A stretch of DNA of 5,422 bases. It comes from Thermoanaerobacterales bacterium. Its GTDB lineage: Bacteria; Bacillota; Thermosediminibacteria; Thermosediminibacterales; Tepidanaerobacteraceae. Under the pieces are notes generated by a model. That model was not told the origin of the DNA. It saw only the letters and a program-made list of their open reading frames with translations, and did no database searches. The DNA lies in contig DUNY01000460.1 of NCBI GenBank assembly GCA_012839145.1, positions 1-5,422 on the forward strand, read 5' to 3'. The translations under genes and the position numbers were made by a program. Shown here one piece after another: positions 1-4,958 of this stretch (its first letter is position 1; every line of letters begins with the position of its first letter).

Positions 1-538
1 CATATCAGCCACTCATGCATTAGGGACTTTTGTAAAATCTCCAAAGAATGAAAACTCTATAAGGACATTGTCAATGTCTCCAAGTTTGGTAGGCCTTTTA
101 AAGAAGTATAAAGCATGGCAAGCGGAGCAAAAGCTTAAATGCGGGGATTTATGGGATAGGGAATGGGAAGATAATCCTTGGCTGTTTACCCAATGGGATG
201 GCAAGGTAATGAATTATCACTCGCCCCATACATGGTTTAGTAAGTTTATAAAAAGGTATAATGCAAGGATTAACGACGATGAGAATATATCAGAAGGGGA
301 GAAGGCCAACCGGCTATTACCAGAGATAACTTTTCACGGTCTGCGGCATACTTCGGCAACTCTATTGATAGGTGAGAAGGTTGATATACGGACCGTATCC
401 GGTCGATTAGGTCATAAACAAGTGTCAACTACTTTGAACATATACACACATAGCTTAAAAGCTGCGGATAGAAGGGCAGCGGATAGTTTAGAAAACCTTT
501 TGATAGGAAAGAATAACGTACATACAAAACAGGCTTAA
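1..538 (+). CDS. Tyrosine recombinase / phage-type integrase, C-terminal part (5' truncated by window edge)
   Basis: The frame is open from base 2 with no stop, so the gene starts outside the window; the ATG at 68 is internal. This is the C-terminal catalytic domain of a tyrosine site-specific recombinase, which cuts and rejoins DNA through a covalent phosphotyrosine intermediate. Visible catalytic elements are the beta-hairpin Lys region (KSPKNENSIRT, near 35-67), the HxxR box HGLRH (His 335-337, Arg 344-346), the third-position His in GRLGHK (413-415), and the nucleophile Tyr in NIYTH (443-445). The first Arg of the active site lies upstream of the window. The C-terminus is complete and the visible catalytic residues are intact, so the protein is probably functional rather than a relic. 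The gene reads toward the 3' end of tRNA-Lys, as expected for an integrase beside its own attachment site. XerC/D is less likely, because the short Lys/Asn-rich tail and tRNA context fit an element integrase (inference). Confidence 0.93.
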   Translation, partial: ISATHALGTFVKSPKNENSIRTLSMSPSLVGLLKKYKAWQAEQKLKCGDLWDREWEDNPWLFTQWDGKVMNYHSPHTWFSKFIKRYNARINDDENISEGEKANRLLPEITFHGLRHTSATLLIGEKVDIRTVSGRLGHKQVSTTLNIYTHSLKAADRRAADSLENLLIGKNNVHTKQA

Positions 539-552
539 AAGCCTGTTTTTTT
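526..552 (+). terminator. Rho-independent terminator of the integrase gene
   Basis: A perfect stem of about ten base pairs (526-535 with 540-549, core CAGGCT/AGCCTG) is followed by a T run to 552. The four-base loop TAAA (536-539) contains the integrase stop codon TAA, so the last codons of the gene form the left arm. Confidence 0.85.
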
Positions 553-580
553 AATATCTTTTGCTATTGTTTTATGCCTG

Positions 581-602
581 TAGTAGACAAATAGTAGACA
601 AA
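581..602. repeat. Tandem 11-bp direct repeat, possible integrase arm site
   Basis: TAGTAGACAAA occurs twice without a gap (581-591 and 592-602), in the non-coding stretch between the integrase and the tRNA-Lys 3' end. Short direct repeats next to an attachment core are typical arm-type binding sites for the N-terminal domain of Tn916- and lambda-type integrases. The repeat is directly visible; the binding role is inference. Confidence 0.6.
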
Positions 603-631
603 AAACATTATCGGACGTTGTCATAAATAAT

Positions 632-657
632 AAAAAACCCTCAAATGTAGGAGGGTT
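632..657 (-). terminator. Rho-independent terminator of the tRNA operon
   Basis: Read on the minus strand, AACCCTC (657-651) pairs with GAGGGTT (642-636) around an eight-base loop, followed by a run of T (637-632). It lies 11 bases beyond the 3' end of tRNA-Lys. It faces the integrase terminator, so two converging transcripts are both stopped in this gap. Confidence 0.85.
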
Positions 658-668
658 GTAATCTTCAA

Positions 669-744
669 TGGTGGGCCATCAGGGATTCGAACCCGGGACG
701 CCCTGATTAAGAGTCAGGTGCTCTACCAACTGAGCTAATGGCCC
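669..744 (-). tRNA. tRNA-Lys (anticodon CUU)
   Basis: Complete 76-nt cloverleaf with encoded CCA (plus-strand TGG at 669-671). The acceptor stem GGGCCAT/ATGGCCC pairs 738-744 with 673-679. The anticodon stem CCTGA/TCAGG encloses the loop CTCTTAA, giving anticodon CTT. The T arm is CGGGTTCGAATCCCTG-like with a standard GTTCGAAT loop. It is last in a four-tRNA operon and its 3' end faces the integrase, making it the likely integration target. Confidence 0.97.
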
Positions 745-753
745 ATATTATAA

Positions 754-839
754 TGGTGGAGAGGGGTGGATTCGAACCACCGAAGGCGCTGCCAGCAGAT
801 TTACAGTCTGCCCCCTTTGGCCAACTCGGGAACCTCTCC
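754..839 (-). tRNA. tRNA-Tyr (anticodon GUA)
   Basis: Class II tRNA of 86 nt with a long variable arm and encoded CCA (plus TGG at 754-756). The acceptor stem GGAGAGG/CCTCTCC pairs 833-839 with 758-764. The anticodon loop CTGTAAA lies within the stem GCAGA/TCTGC and gives anticodon GTA. It is separated from tRNA-Lys by 9 bases. Confidence 0.97.
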
Positions 840-850
840 AGAATATTTTA

Positions 851-926
851 TGGAGCCGACGATGGGACTCGAACCCGCGACCTGCTGATTACAAATCAGC
901 TGCTCTACCAACTGAGCTACGTCGGC
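851..926 (-). tRNA. tRNA-Thr (anticodon UGU)
   Basis: Complete 76-nt cloverleaf with encoded CCA (plus TGG at 851-853) and discriminator U. The acceptor stem GCCGACG/CGTCGGC pairs 920-926 with 855-861. The anticodon stem GCTGA/TCAGC encloses the loop TTTGTAA, giving anticodon TGT. Eleven bases separate it from tRNA-Tyr. Confidence 0.97.
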
Positions 927-931
927 AAAAA

Positions 932-1008
932 TGGTGGGCCCACTAGGACTCGAACCTAGGACCAACCGGTTATGAGCCGGTTGCTCTAACCAACTGAGCT
1001 ATGGGCCC
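932..1008 (-). tRNA. tRNA with CAU anticodon: elongator tRNA-Met or tRNA-Ile2 (lysidine type)
   Basis: Complete 77-nt cloverleaf with encoded CCA (plus TGG at 932-934). The acceptor stem GGGCCCA/TGGGCCC is fully paired, with a G1-C72 pair. This excludes the initiator, which has an unpaired first position. The anticodon stem ACCGG/CCGGT encloses CTCATAA, giving anticodon CAT. The amino acid is uncertain. C4-G69 and C5-G68 in the acceptor stem, and the D and T arms, resemble Firmicute tRNA-Ile2 (where TilS converts C34 to lysidine) as I recall it. Clostridial elongator Met tRNAs can look similar. It is first in the operon, 5 bases from tRNA-Thr. Confidence 0.92.
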
Positions 1009-1014
1009 AAGCGC

Positions 1015-1050
1015 AATTAATAGTATACAATATTTTTTTTTCCTCGTCAA
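1015..1050 (-). promoter_or_regulatory. Promoter of the tRNA operon
   Basis: On the minus strand, TTGACG (1050-1045) and TATACT (1027-1022) are separated by exactly 17 bases. This matches the sigma-A consensus at 5/6 in each box. Transcription would start near 1015, a few bases before the mature 5' end of the CAU tRNA at 1008. The spacer includes an A run, which often accompanies strong stable-RNA promoters. Confidence 0.88.
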
Positions 1051-1144
1051 GCCCACAACACGATATTTTTTACGTTCTTTGTGAAACCTGCTGGTATCGG
1101 TCATTACATCTACTAAAGCTTTAATTTATATGTGTTAATACTAT

Positions 1145-1159
1145 ATTCTTTAAAAGAAT
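1145..1159. repeat. 15-bp palindrome overlapping the candidate -35 box
   Basis: ATTCTTT-A-AAAGAAT is a perfect inverted repeat with a single central base. It covers the proposed -35 box of the peptidase operon, a position where a bound dimeric regulator would block transcription. It could be an operator, but the low sequence complexity makes a chance origin plausible. Confidence 0.35.
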
Positions 1160-1177
1160 TATGAAATAAATGCAGGG
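1149..1177 (+). promoter_or_regulatory. Candidate promoter of the M42 peptidase operon
   Basis: A perfect -10 box TATAAT (1172-1177) lies 17 bases after TTTAAA (1149-1154), a 4/6 match to TTGACA. This would give a leader of about 70 bases before the ATG at 1254. The region is AT-rich, so chance matches are easy. It is nevertheless the best-spaced pair in the 245-base gap between the tRNA operon and the first peptidase gene. Confidence 0.45.
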
Positions 1178-1253
1178 GAAATATAATTTTAGATGATGAA
1201 GGAAACCAGTATAAAATGTAGAAATATATTGCTAAGTAGGGAGGAGGATAATC

Positions 1254-2303
1254 ATGGATTTAAAAAAAGCCTTAATCCGTCTTATAGAACCAGCTATTCC
1301 CTCAGGAAGTGAAATTGAAAATGGCAAGTTGATAAGGGAAGCTTTTTTAAATTACTGTGATGACGTTAAATGTGATAATCTGGGAAATATCATTGGTTTT
1401 AAAAGGGGATTATCATCAGATTATAAACTAATGCTTGCAGCTCATATGGATGAAATTGGCTTAATGGTTAAACACATTGATGAAGAAGGGTTTATACGAT
1501 TTGCATTTGTAGGAGGTGTAGATCGACGAATACTGCCTAACCAAGAAGTAATAATTCACGGTCGCAAAAAAGTGCCGGGAATTATAGGAAATAAACCGCC
1601 ACACATTCAGGAACCAGAAGAGCGAAAAAAGATGGTTAAAGCCGAGGATATGTTCATAGATACAGGATTTCCTGTCCAGGATGTTCAAAAATACATCACA
1701 ATTGGTGACTTCATAACCTTTAAGAGGAAACCCGTTGAATTGTTTAATAACTGTTTTTCTTCGAATGCTTTAGATAATAGGGCAGGTATTGCTGTAATGT
1801 TATATACATTGCAACAGTTAACCAAACTCAAACATACAGTAGATGTCTATACTGTAGCCACAGCCCAAGAGGAAGTAGGCTTAAGAGGTGCAATAGTCAG
1901 CAGTTACGGTATTTATCCAGACATAGGTATTGCCGTCGATGTTTGTCATGGAGATATGCCTGATACACCTGAATATGACACACAGAAACTTGGGTCAGGA
2001 CCTGTATTAGCTTTAGGACCTAATATTCATTCCAAACTATTTGAACGATTAAAACAGATTGCTGAGGACCATAAAATACCTTATCAACTAAATCCAGAGT
2101 CCTCTTCTACCGGAACTGATGCTTGGGCAATTCAAATCACCAAAGAAGGCATACCCACAGCTCTTGTTTCGATACCCCTTAGATACATGCATACTACCGT
2201 TGAAACTCTATGTTTAGACGATATAAAAATGTCAGGTCGCCTTATTTCGCTCTTTATATCATCAATATGTAATGATTTTGTGGAGGGGTTACAATGTTAT
2301 TGA
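1254..2303 (+). CDS. M42-family metallo-aminopeptidase (TET type), first of three paralogues
   Basis: A 349-residue cytoplasmic enzyme (no signal peptide or membrane segment) expected to remove N-terminal residues from short peptides with two bound metal ions. All M42 active-site residues are visible. They are His64 in AAHMDEIGLMV with supporting Asp66, the bridging Asp174 in ALDNRAG, the catalytic pair Glu206-Glu207 in AQEEVGLRGA, Asp229 in AVDV, and His313 in RYMHTTVE. Residues of about 68-160 form the PDZ-like insert used for oligomerisation, with the usual PPHIQEPEERKK segment (115-126). The STGTDA segment and IPLRYMHT end resemble the Thermotoga TM1050 type as I remember it, which suggests broad or leucine-type specificity (inference). 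The start is fixed by a very strong ribosome binding site AGGGAGGAGG (1238-1247). The stop overlaps the next gene by 10 bases. M42 enzymes are often misnamed endoglucanase or cellulase. Confidence 0.94.
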   Translation: MDLKKALIRLIEPAIPSGSEIENGKLIREAFLNYCDDVKCDNLGNIIGFKRGLSSDYKLMLAAHMDEIGLMVKHIDEEGFIRFAFVGGVDRRILPNQEVIIHGRKKVPGIIGNKPPHIQEPEERKKMVKAEDMFIDTGFPVQDVQKYITIGDFITFKRKPVELFNNCFSSNALDNRAGIAVMLYTLQQLTKLKHTVDVYTVATAQEEVGLRGAIVSSYGIYPDIGIAVDVCHGDMPDTPEYDTQKLGSGPVLALGPNIHSKLFERLKQIAEDHKIPYQLNPESSSTGTDAWAIQITKEGIPTALVSIPLRYMHTTVETLCLDDIKMSGRLISLFISSICNDFVEGLQCY

Positions 2304-3313
2304 AGCAACTTTCTGAAGCCTTCGGTGTTTCTGGAGCAGAAGGTGAAGTCAGAGATGTTTTACGACAGGATTTGTATAATGTAGGAAAAACTAAAACTGA
2401 TGCTCTAGGAAATCTTTATATTCAAAAAACTGCAAAGCACAATAAACCAATATTAATGCTATGTGCCCATATGGATGAGGTAGGCCTTATGGTAAAACAC
2501 ATTGAAAACAATGGATTGCTAAGATTTGACACAGTTGGCGGTATAGATGATAGGATTCTAGTGTCTAAAAATGTAATTATCGGCTCCAATAAGATAAAAG
2601 GAGTGATCGGTGCAAAAGCCATACACCTTCAAGAGCCAAAGGAAAGGAAAACACCGCTAAAATCCAAAAATTTATATATAGATATAGGCGCCAAGGATAA
2701 AGAGGATGCAGAGAAAAAAGTAATAATCGGCGACTATGCTGTTTTTGATACGGAGTTTACCTCTGAAGATAATATTATTATGGGTAAAGCCTTCGATGAT
2801 CGAATAGGGTGTTATATAGTAGCGGAAATATTGAAGAAAACTTACGATATACCTATCACTGCAGTATTTATCGTTCAAGAGGAAATAGGGCTTCGAGGCT
2901 CCGCTGTAGCGGCTTATAATGTTAATCCCGACTTTGCAATTGTTGTAGAAGGAACTTTTGCTTCCGATGTGCCTGATACCAAAGAAGAAGCATATTGTAC
3001 AACTTTGGGAAAAGGGCCTGCAATTACTTTTATGGATATGACTTATATAGCTGAAAAACAATTGATTAACTGGGTTATCCAAATAGCTGAGAATCATAGT
3101 ATACCATATCAATATAAAAGAACTACCTTCGGGGGTACTGACGGTGGCCGTATATACACAACTCGTCAGGGAATTCCAACCATAATATTTTCCGTTCCAT
3201 GTAGATATATACACTCTCCTGTTGCTATAGCAAATACTGAAGATATAATGCATACAATTTCTTTAATAGAGATAATAATCCAGGATATAAAAGAAAGGGG
3301 AATTGATCAATGA
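2294..3313 (+). CDS. M42-family metallo-aminopeptidase (TET type), second paralogue with Glu metal ligand
   Basis: A 339-residue M42 peptidase of the same fold: catalytic domain about 1-62 and 163-339, PDZ-like insert between. Visible ligands are His59 and Asp61 (CAHMDEVGLMV), bridging Asp168 (AFDDRIG), Glu196-Glu197 (VQEEIGLRGS) and His307 (RYIHSP). The second-metal ligand is Glu219 (VVEGTFASD) instead of the Asp found in both neighbours; Asp or Glu both occur in the family. The TFGGTDGGRI segment near 278-286 also differs from its neighbours in the region that shapes the substrate pocket. This suggests a different specificity, which the sequence cannot name. The ATG at 2294 overlaps the previous stop by 10 bases, and the ribosome binding site GGAGGGG (2282-2288) lies inside the upstream gene, so translational coupling is likely. 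Confidence 0.94.
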   Translation: MLLKQLSEAFGVSGAEGEVRDVLRQDLYNVGKTKTDALGNLYIQKTAKHNKPILMLCAHMDEVGLMVKHIENNGLLRFDTVGGIDDRILVSKNVIIGSNKIKGVIGAKAIHLQEPKERKTPLKSKNLYIDIGAKDKEDAEKKVIIGDYAVFDTEFTSEDNIIMGKAFDDRIGCYIVAEILKKTYDIPITAVFIVQEEIGLRGSAVAAYNVNPDFAIVVEGTFASDVPDTKEEAYCTTLGKGPAITFMDMTYIAEKQLINWVIQIAENHSIPYQYKRTTFGGTDGGRIYTTRQGIPTIIFSVPCRYIHSPVAIANTEDIMHTISLIEIIIQDIKERGIDQ

Positions 3314-4293
3314 AAGTATTATTAGAAGAACTGACGAAAGTTTTCGGTCCTTCTGGAAATGAAGATAGGATAAGAGCAAAAATCATTGACGAGATTAGAC
3401 CTTATGCTGACTCAATTACTGTTGATAAATTGGGAAACTTGATTGCCACAAAAACTGGTCCGGGAGAAAAGTTGATGTTAGCTGCTCATATGGATGAGAT
3501 AGGAGTAATTGTAACAAATGCAGATGAAAAGGGGTTTTTGAGATTTTCAAATGTAGGGGGGGTTTCTCCTTTTACATTAATTGGCCAAAGGGTTTTTTTC
3601 GCAAATGGAATCACAGGGGTTTTTGGAATGGAGAAAATAGATGATATAAAAGATTTAAAGCTTAATAAAATGTTTATTGACATCGGAGCAAAATCGAAAG
3701 AGAAAGCACTTGAAAAGATCAATATAGGTGAGATGGGAGTGTATAACAGGCAATTCAGTGATGCCGGAGATCATATTATCTCCAATTCATTGGATGACAG
3801 AGCAGGGTGTGCCGTTTTAATAAAAGTTCTTAAAGAGTTAAAAGCTCCAAATTATAATATATTTGTGGTTTTCACAGTTCAAGAAGAAGTTGGCTTAAGA
3901 GGTGCAAAAACCTCTGCCTACGGATTAGAACCTGATCTTGCCATAGCGGTGGATGTTACAGATACAGGTGATACTCCCGAAGCTTCAGAAATGGCTGTAG
4001 AGTTAGGAAAAGGGCCTGCAATAAAAATAAAAGACAGTTCTGTTATATGCCATCCTAAAGTTAAAAAAGCTCTTATTGATGCCGCTGAAAGAAGAAATAT
4101 ACCTTTTCAACTGGAAGTTCTTGAAAAAGGTGGCACTGATACAGGATCAATCCATCTAACACGCTCAGGTGTACCGTCAGGAGCGTTATCCATTCCCACA
4201 AGATATATACACACTCCTACTGAGATGGCAAATTTAAATGATATTGAGCAAGGTATCCAATTACTTATCGAGCTCATTGAAGGAAGAGAATAA
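3310..4293 (+). CDS. M42-family metallo-aminopeptidase (TET type), third and shortest paralogue
   Basis: A 327-residue M42 peptidase with a complete active site: His60 and Asp62 (AAHMDEIGVIV), Asp162 (SLDDRAG), Glu192-Glu193 (VQEEVGLRGA), Asp215 (AVDVTDTGDTP) and His301 (RYIHTP). The GGTDTGSIHLTRSGVP segment (274-289) resembles the Bacillus YsdC-like branch. The PDZ-like insert is reduced: where the two upstream paralogues carry a conserved H-(I/L)-Q-E-P-x-E-R-K segment, this one has only MEKIDDIKDLKLNK (107-120). That loop lies near the entrance and subunit contacts in known TET structures, so assembly or peptide access may differ (inference). The start overlaps the previous stop as ATGA (3310-3313), with a ribosome binding site GAAAGGGG at 3293-3300. 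It is the last gene of the operon. Confidence 0.94.
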   Translation: MKVLLEELTKVFGPSGNEDRIRAKIIDEIRPYADSITVDKLGNLIATKTGPGEKLMLAAHMDEIGVIVTNADEKGFLRFSNVGGVSPFTLIGQRVFFANGITGVFGMEKIDDIKDLKLNKMFIDIGAKSKEKALEKINIGEMGVYNRQFSDAGDHIISNSLDDRAGCAVLIKVLKELKAPNYNIFVVFTVQEEVGLRGAKTSAYGLEPDLAIAVDVTDTGDTPEASEMAVELGKGPAIKIKDSSVICHPKVKKALIDAAERRNIPFQLEVLEKGGTDTGSIHLTRSGVPSGALSIPTRYIHTPTEMANLNDIEQGIQLLIELIEGRE

Positions 4294-4303
4294 CAGGTAA
4301 TCC

Positions 4304-4332
4304 TTTACAATAAAATTTAATCGAAATATTAA
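4304..4332 (+). promoter_or_regulatory. Candidate promoter for the Cys-rich protein gene
   Basis: TTTACA (4304-4309, 5/6 match) is followed after 17 bases by TATTAA (4327-4332, 4/6 match). It sits directly after the third peptidase gene and would give a leader of about 135 bases before the GTG at 4475. That leader would contain the hairpin at 4378-4417. Confidence 0.4.
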
Positions 4333-4377
4333 GGATAATAATGCACCTTATCTATGGATCTCTCATATTTTATGAAC

Positions 4378-4419
4378 AAAGGCTTTTATGCGGATGGATA
4401 TAGCTTTAGGAGCCTTTTT
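4378..4419 (+). terminator. Possible terminator of the peptidase operon or leader hairpin
   Basis: AAAGGCT (4378-4384) pairs with AGCCTTT (4411-4417), followed by two more T (to 4419). The 26-base loop is long and shows no strong inner stem, and the T tract is short, so this is a weak terminator candidate. It lies 84 bases after the last peptidase gene and 56 bases before the next start. If transcription starts at 4304-4332 it would instead be a 5' leader structure. Confidence 0.35.
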
Positions 4420-4474
4420 AGTGAAATTAAAAACTATGCATTTGTTGCCATAAATTAAGGGAGGCATTATTAAG

Positions 4475-4801
4475 GTGAAGAAAAACTGCCGGTATCAGGT
4501 AAAATATACAGACTTTAAATCTCTGAATTCTTCCGGAGGTATTTATAAATGCGTTCTTGCAAATGTTTTGCTGACGTTAACGGATTTAAAACAAAAATGG
4601 GCTTGCGAAGGATGTGCGATTCCACAGATCATAGACAATAAGCCCTGTAAATATATTAAGCCTCACAAATTTTTTCCGATTCGGGGTTCTAGCCATACTT
4701 GGTTTAGCTGCGAACTATTAAATATAATAATGGATTTACCGGCGGATTTCTGTCATACCAATTGTGCAATATATGAACAATTCAACAATGATAAAATATA
4801 A
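4475..4801 (+). CDS. Small Cys/His-rich protein of unknown function (108 aa)
   Basis: I do not recognise this gene. It encodes 108 residues with eight Cys (5, 26, 44, 47, 58, 79, 93, 97) and three His (64, 74, 94). Cys44-Cys47 form a CxxC (CEGC), and Cys93-Cys97 form CHTNC, so the spacing suggests a bound metal or an Fe-S cluster, or a disulfide-bonded fold. The segment KPCKYIKPHKFFPIRGSS (56-73) and the following WFSCELLN look like strongly constrained sequence. No signal peptide or membrane helix is apparent, so a cytoplasmic location is likely. The start is GTG at 4475. There is no ATG between the upstream in-frame stop (4451) and this point, and AAGGGAGG (4457-4464) is well placed. It has its own terminator, so it is probably a single-gene unit unless the peptidase transcript reads through. 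Confidence 0.8.
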   Translation: MKKNCRYQVKYTDFKSLNSSGGIYKCVLANVLLTLTDLKQKWACEGCAIPQIIDNKPCKYIKPHKFFPIRGSSHTWFSCELLNIIMDLPADFCHTNCAIYEQFNNDKI

Positions 4802-4809
4802 TTTTAATG

Positions 4810-4831
4810 AAAGGTTTTTGACCTTTTTTTT
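4810..4831 (+). terminator. Rho-independent terminator of the Cys-rich protein gene
   Basis: AAAGGT (4810-4815) pairs with ACCTTT (4821-4826) around a five-base loop, followed by T at 4827-4831. It starts 9 bases after the stop codon. The stem is short but the position and T run are typical. Confidence 0.7.
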
Positions 4832-4869
4832 ATTTATTACTTAGGGTAAAGTATATCTTAATTAGATAA

Positions 4870-4894
4870 TTATTATAAGCCTTATTTATAATAA
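4870..4894. repeat. Inverted repeat overlapping a possible -10 box, upstream of the TPR gene
   Basis: TTATTATAA (4870-4878) and TTATAATAA (4886-4894) are perfect 9-bp inverted halves separated by 7 bases. The right half contains TATAAT (4887-4892), the best -10 candidate for the downstream gene. No convincing -35 box lies at the right distance. The dyad could be an operator, though all-AT repeats arise easily by chance. Confidence 0.35.
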
Positions 4895-4958
4895 AATGAA
4901 GGAAAAAACGGGAAAAAATAGAATAATATGTTAGATAAAGAAAAGGGGGGATTCATTA

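Larger units (their letters stand above)
1..668. mobile_element. Probable right-hand end of an integrated element at tRNA-Lys (boundary not proven)
   Basis: An integrase gene points toward, and ends 130 bp from, the 3' end of a tRNA-Lys gene. Direct repeats lie between them. This is the usual organisation of phages, ICEs and genomic islands integrated into tRNA 3' ends. The expected core would be some of the 3' half of tRNA-Lys, starting around 669. The rest of the element and the second attachment copy lie outside the window, so the boundary is inferred. The tRNA operon's terminator at 632-657 would then be supplied by the element. Alternatively the integrase belongs to an element inserted elsewhere or to a decayed island. 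Confidence 0.4.

Noticed and set aside
68..70. ATG at 68 as the start of the integrase
   Set aside because: The same frame stays open to base 2 and encodes the conserved beta-hairpin lysine region, so the gene begins upstream of the window.
171..176. Possible active-site damage in the first peptidase because its motif reads LDNR rather than LDDR (nt 1764-1781, residues 171-176)
   Set aside because: The bridging ligand is the first Asp (174), which is present. Asn at the following position is common in active M42 enzymes.
738..959. 73-residue plus-strand reading frame across the tRNA cluster
   Set aside because: It is the antisense translation of tRNA-Tyr, tRNA-Thr and part of the CAU tRNA. 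The GGFEPP and DDGTRTRDL strings are well-known artefacts of reading tRNA genes backwards.
1056..1253. Riboswitch or T-box leader upstream of the peptidase operon
   Set aside because: I found no T-box motif, no paired terminator/antiterminator and no extended stem. Only a candidate promoter and a short palindrome can be supported.
2672..3253. 193-residue minus-strand reading frame inside the second peptidase gene
   Set aside because: It lies wholly within a clear M42 gene, has no ribosome binding site or recognisable domain, and its composition is that of an antisense shadow.
1254..4293. Endoglucanase or cellulase function for the three tandem genes
   Set aside because: This is a legacy misannotation of the M42 family. 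The visible motifs are those of dinuclear metallo-aminopeptidases, and no glycoside hydrolase signature is seen.
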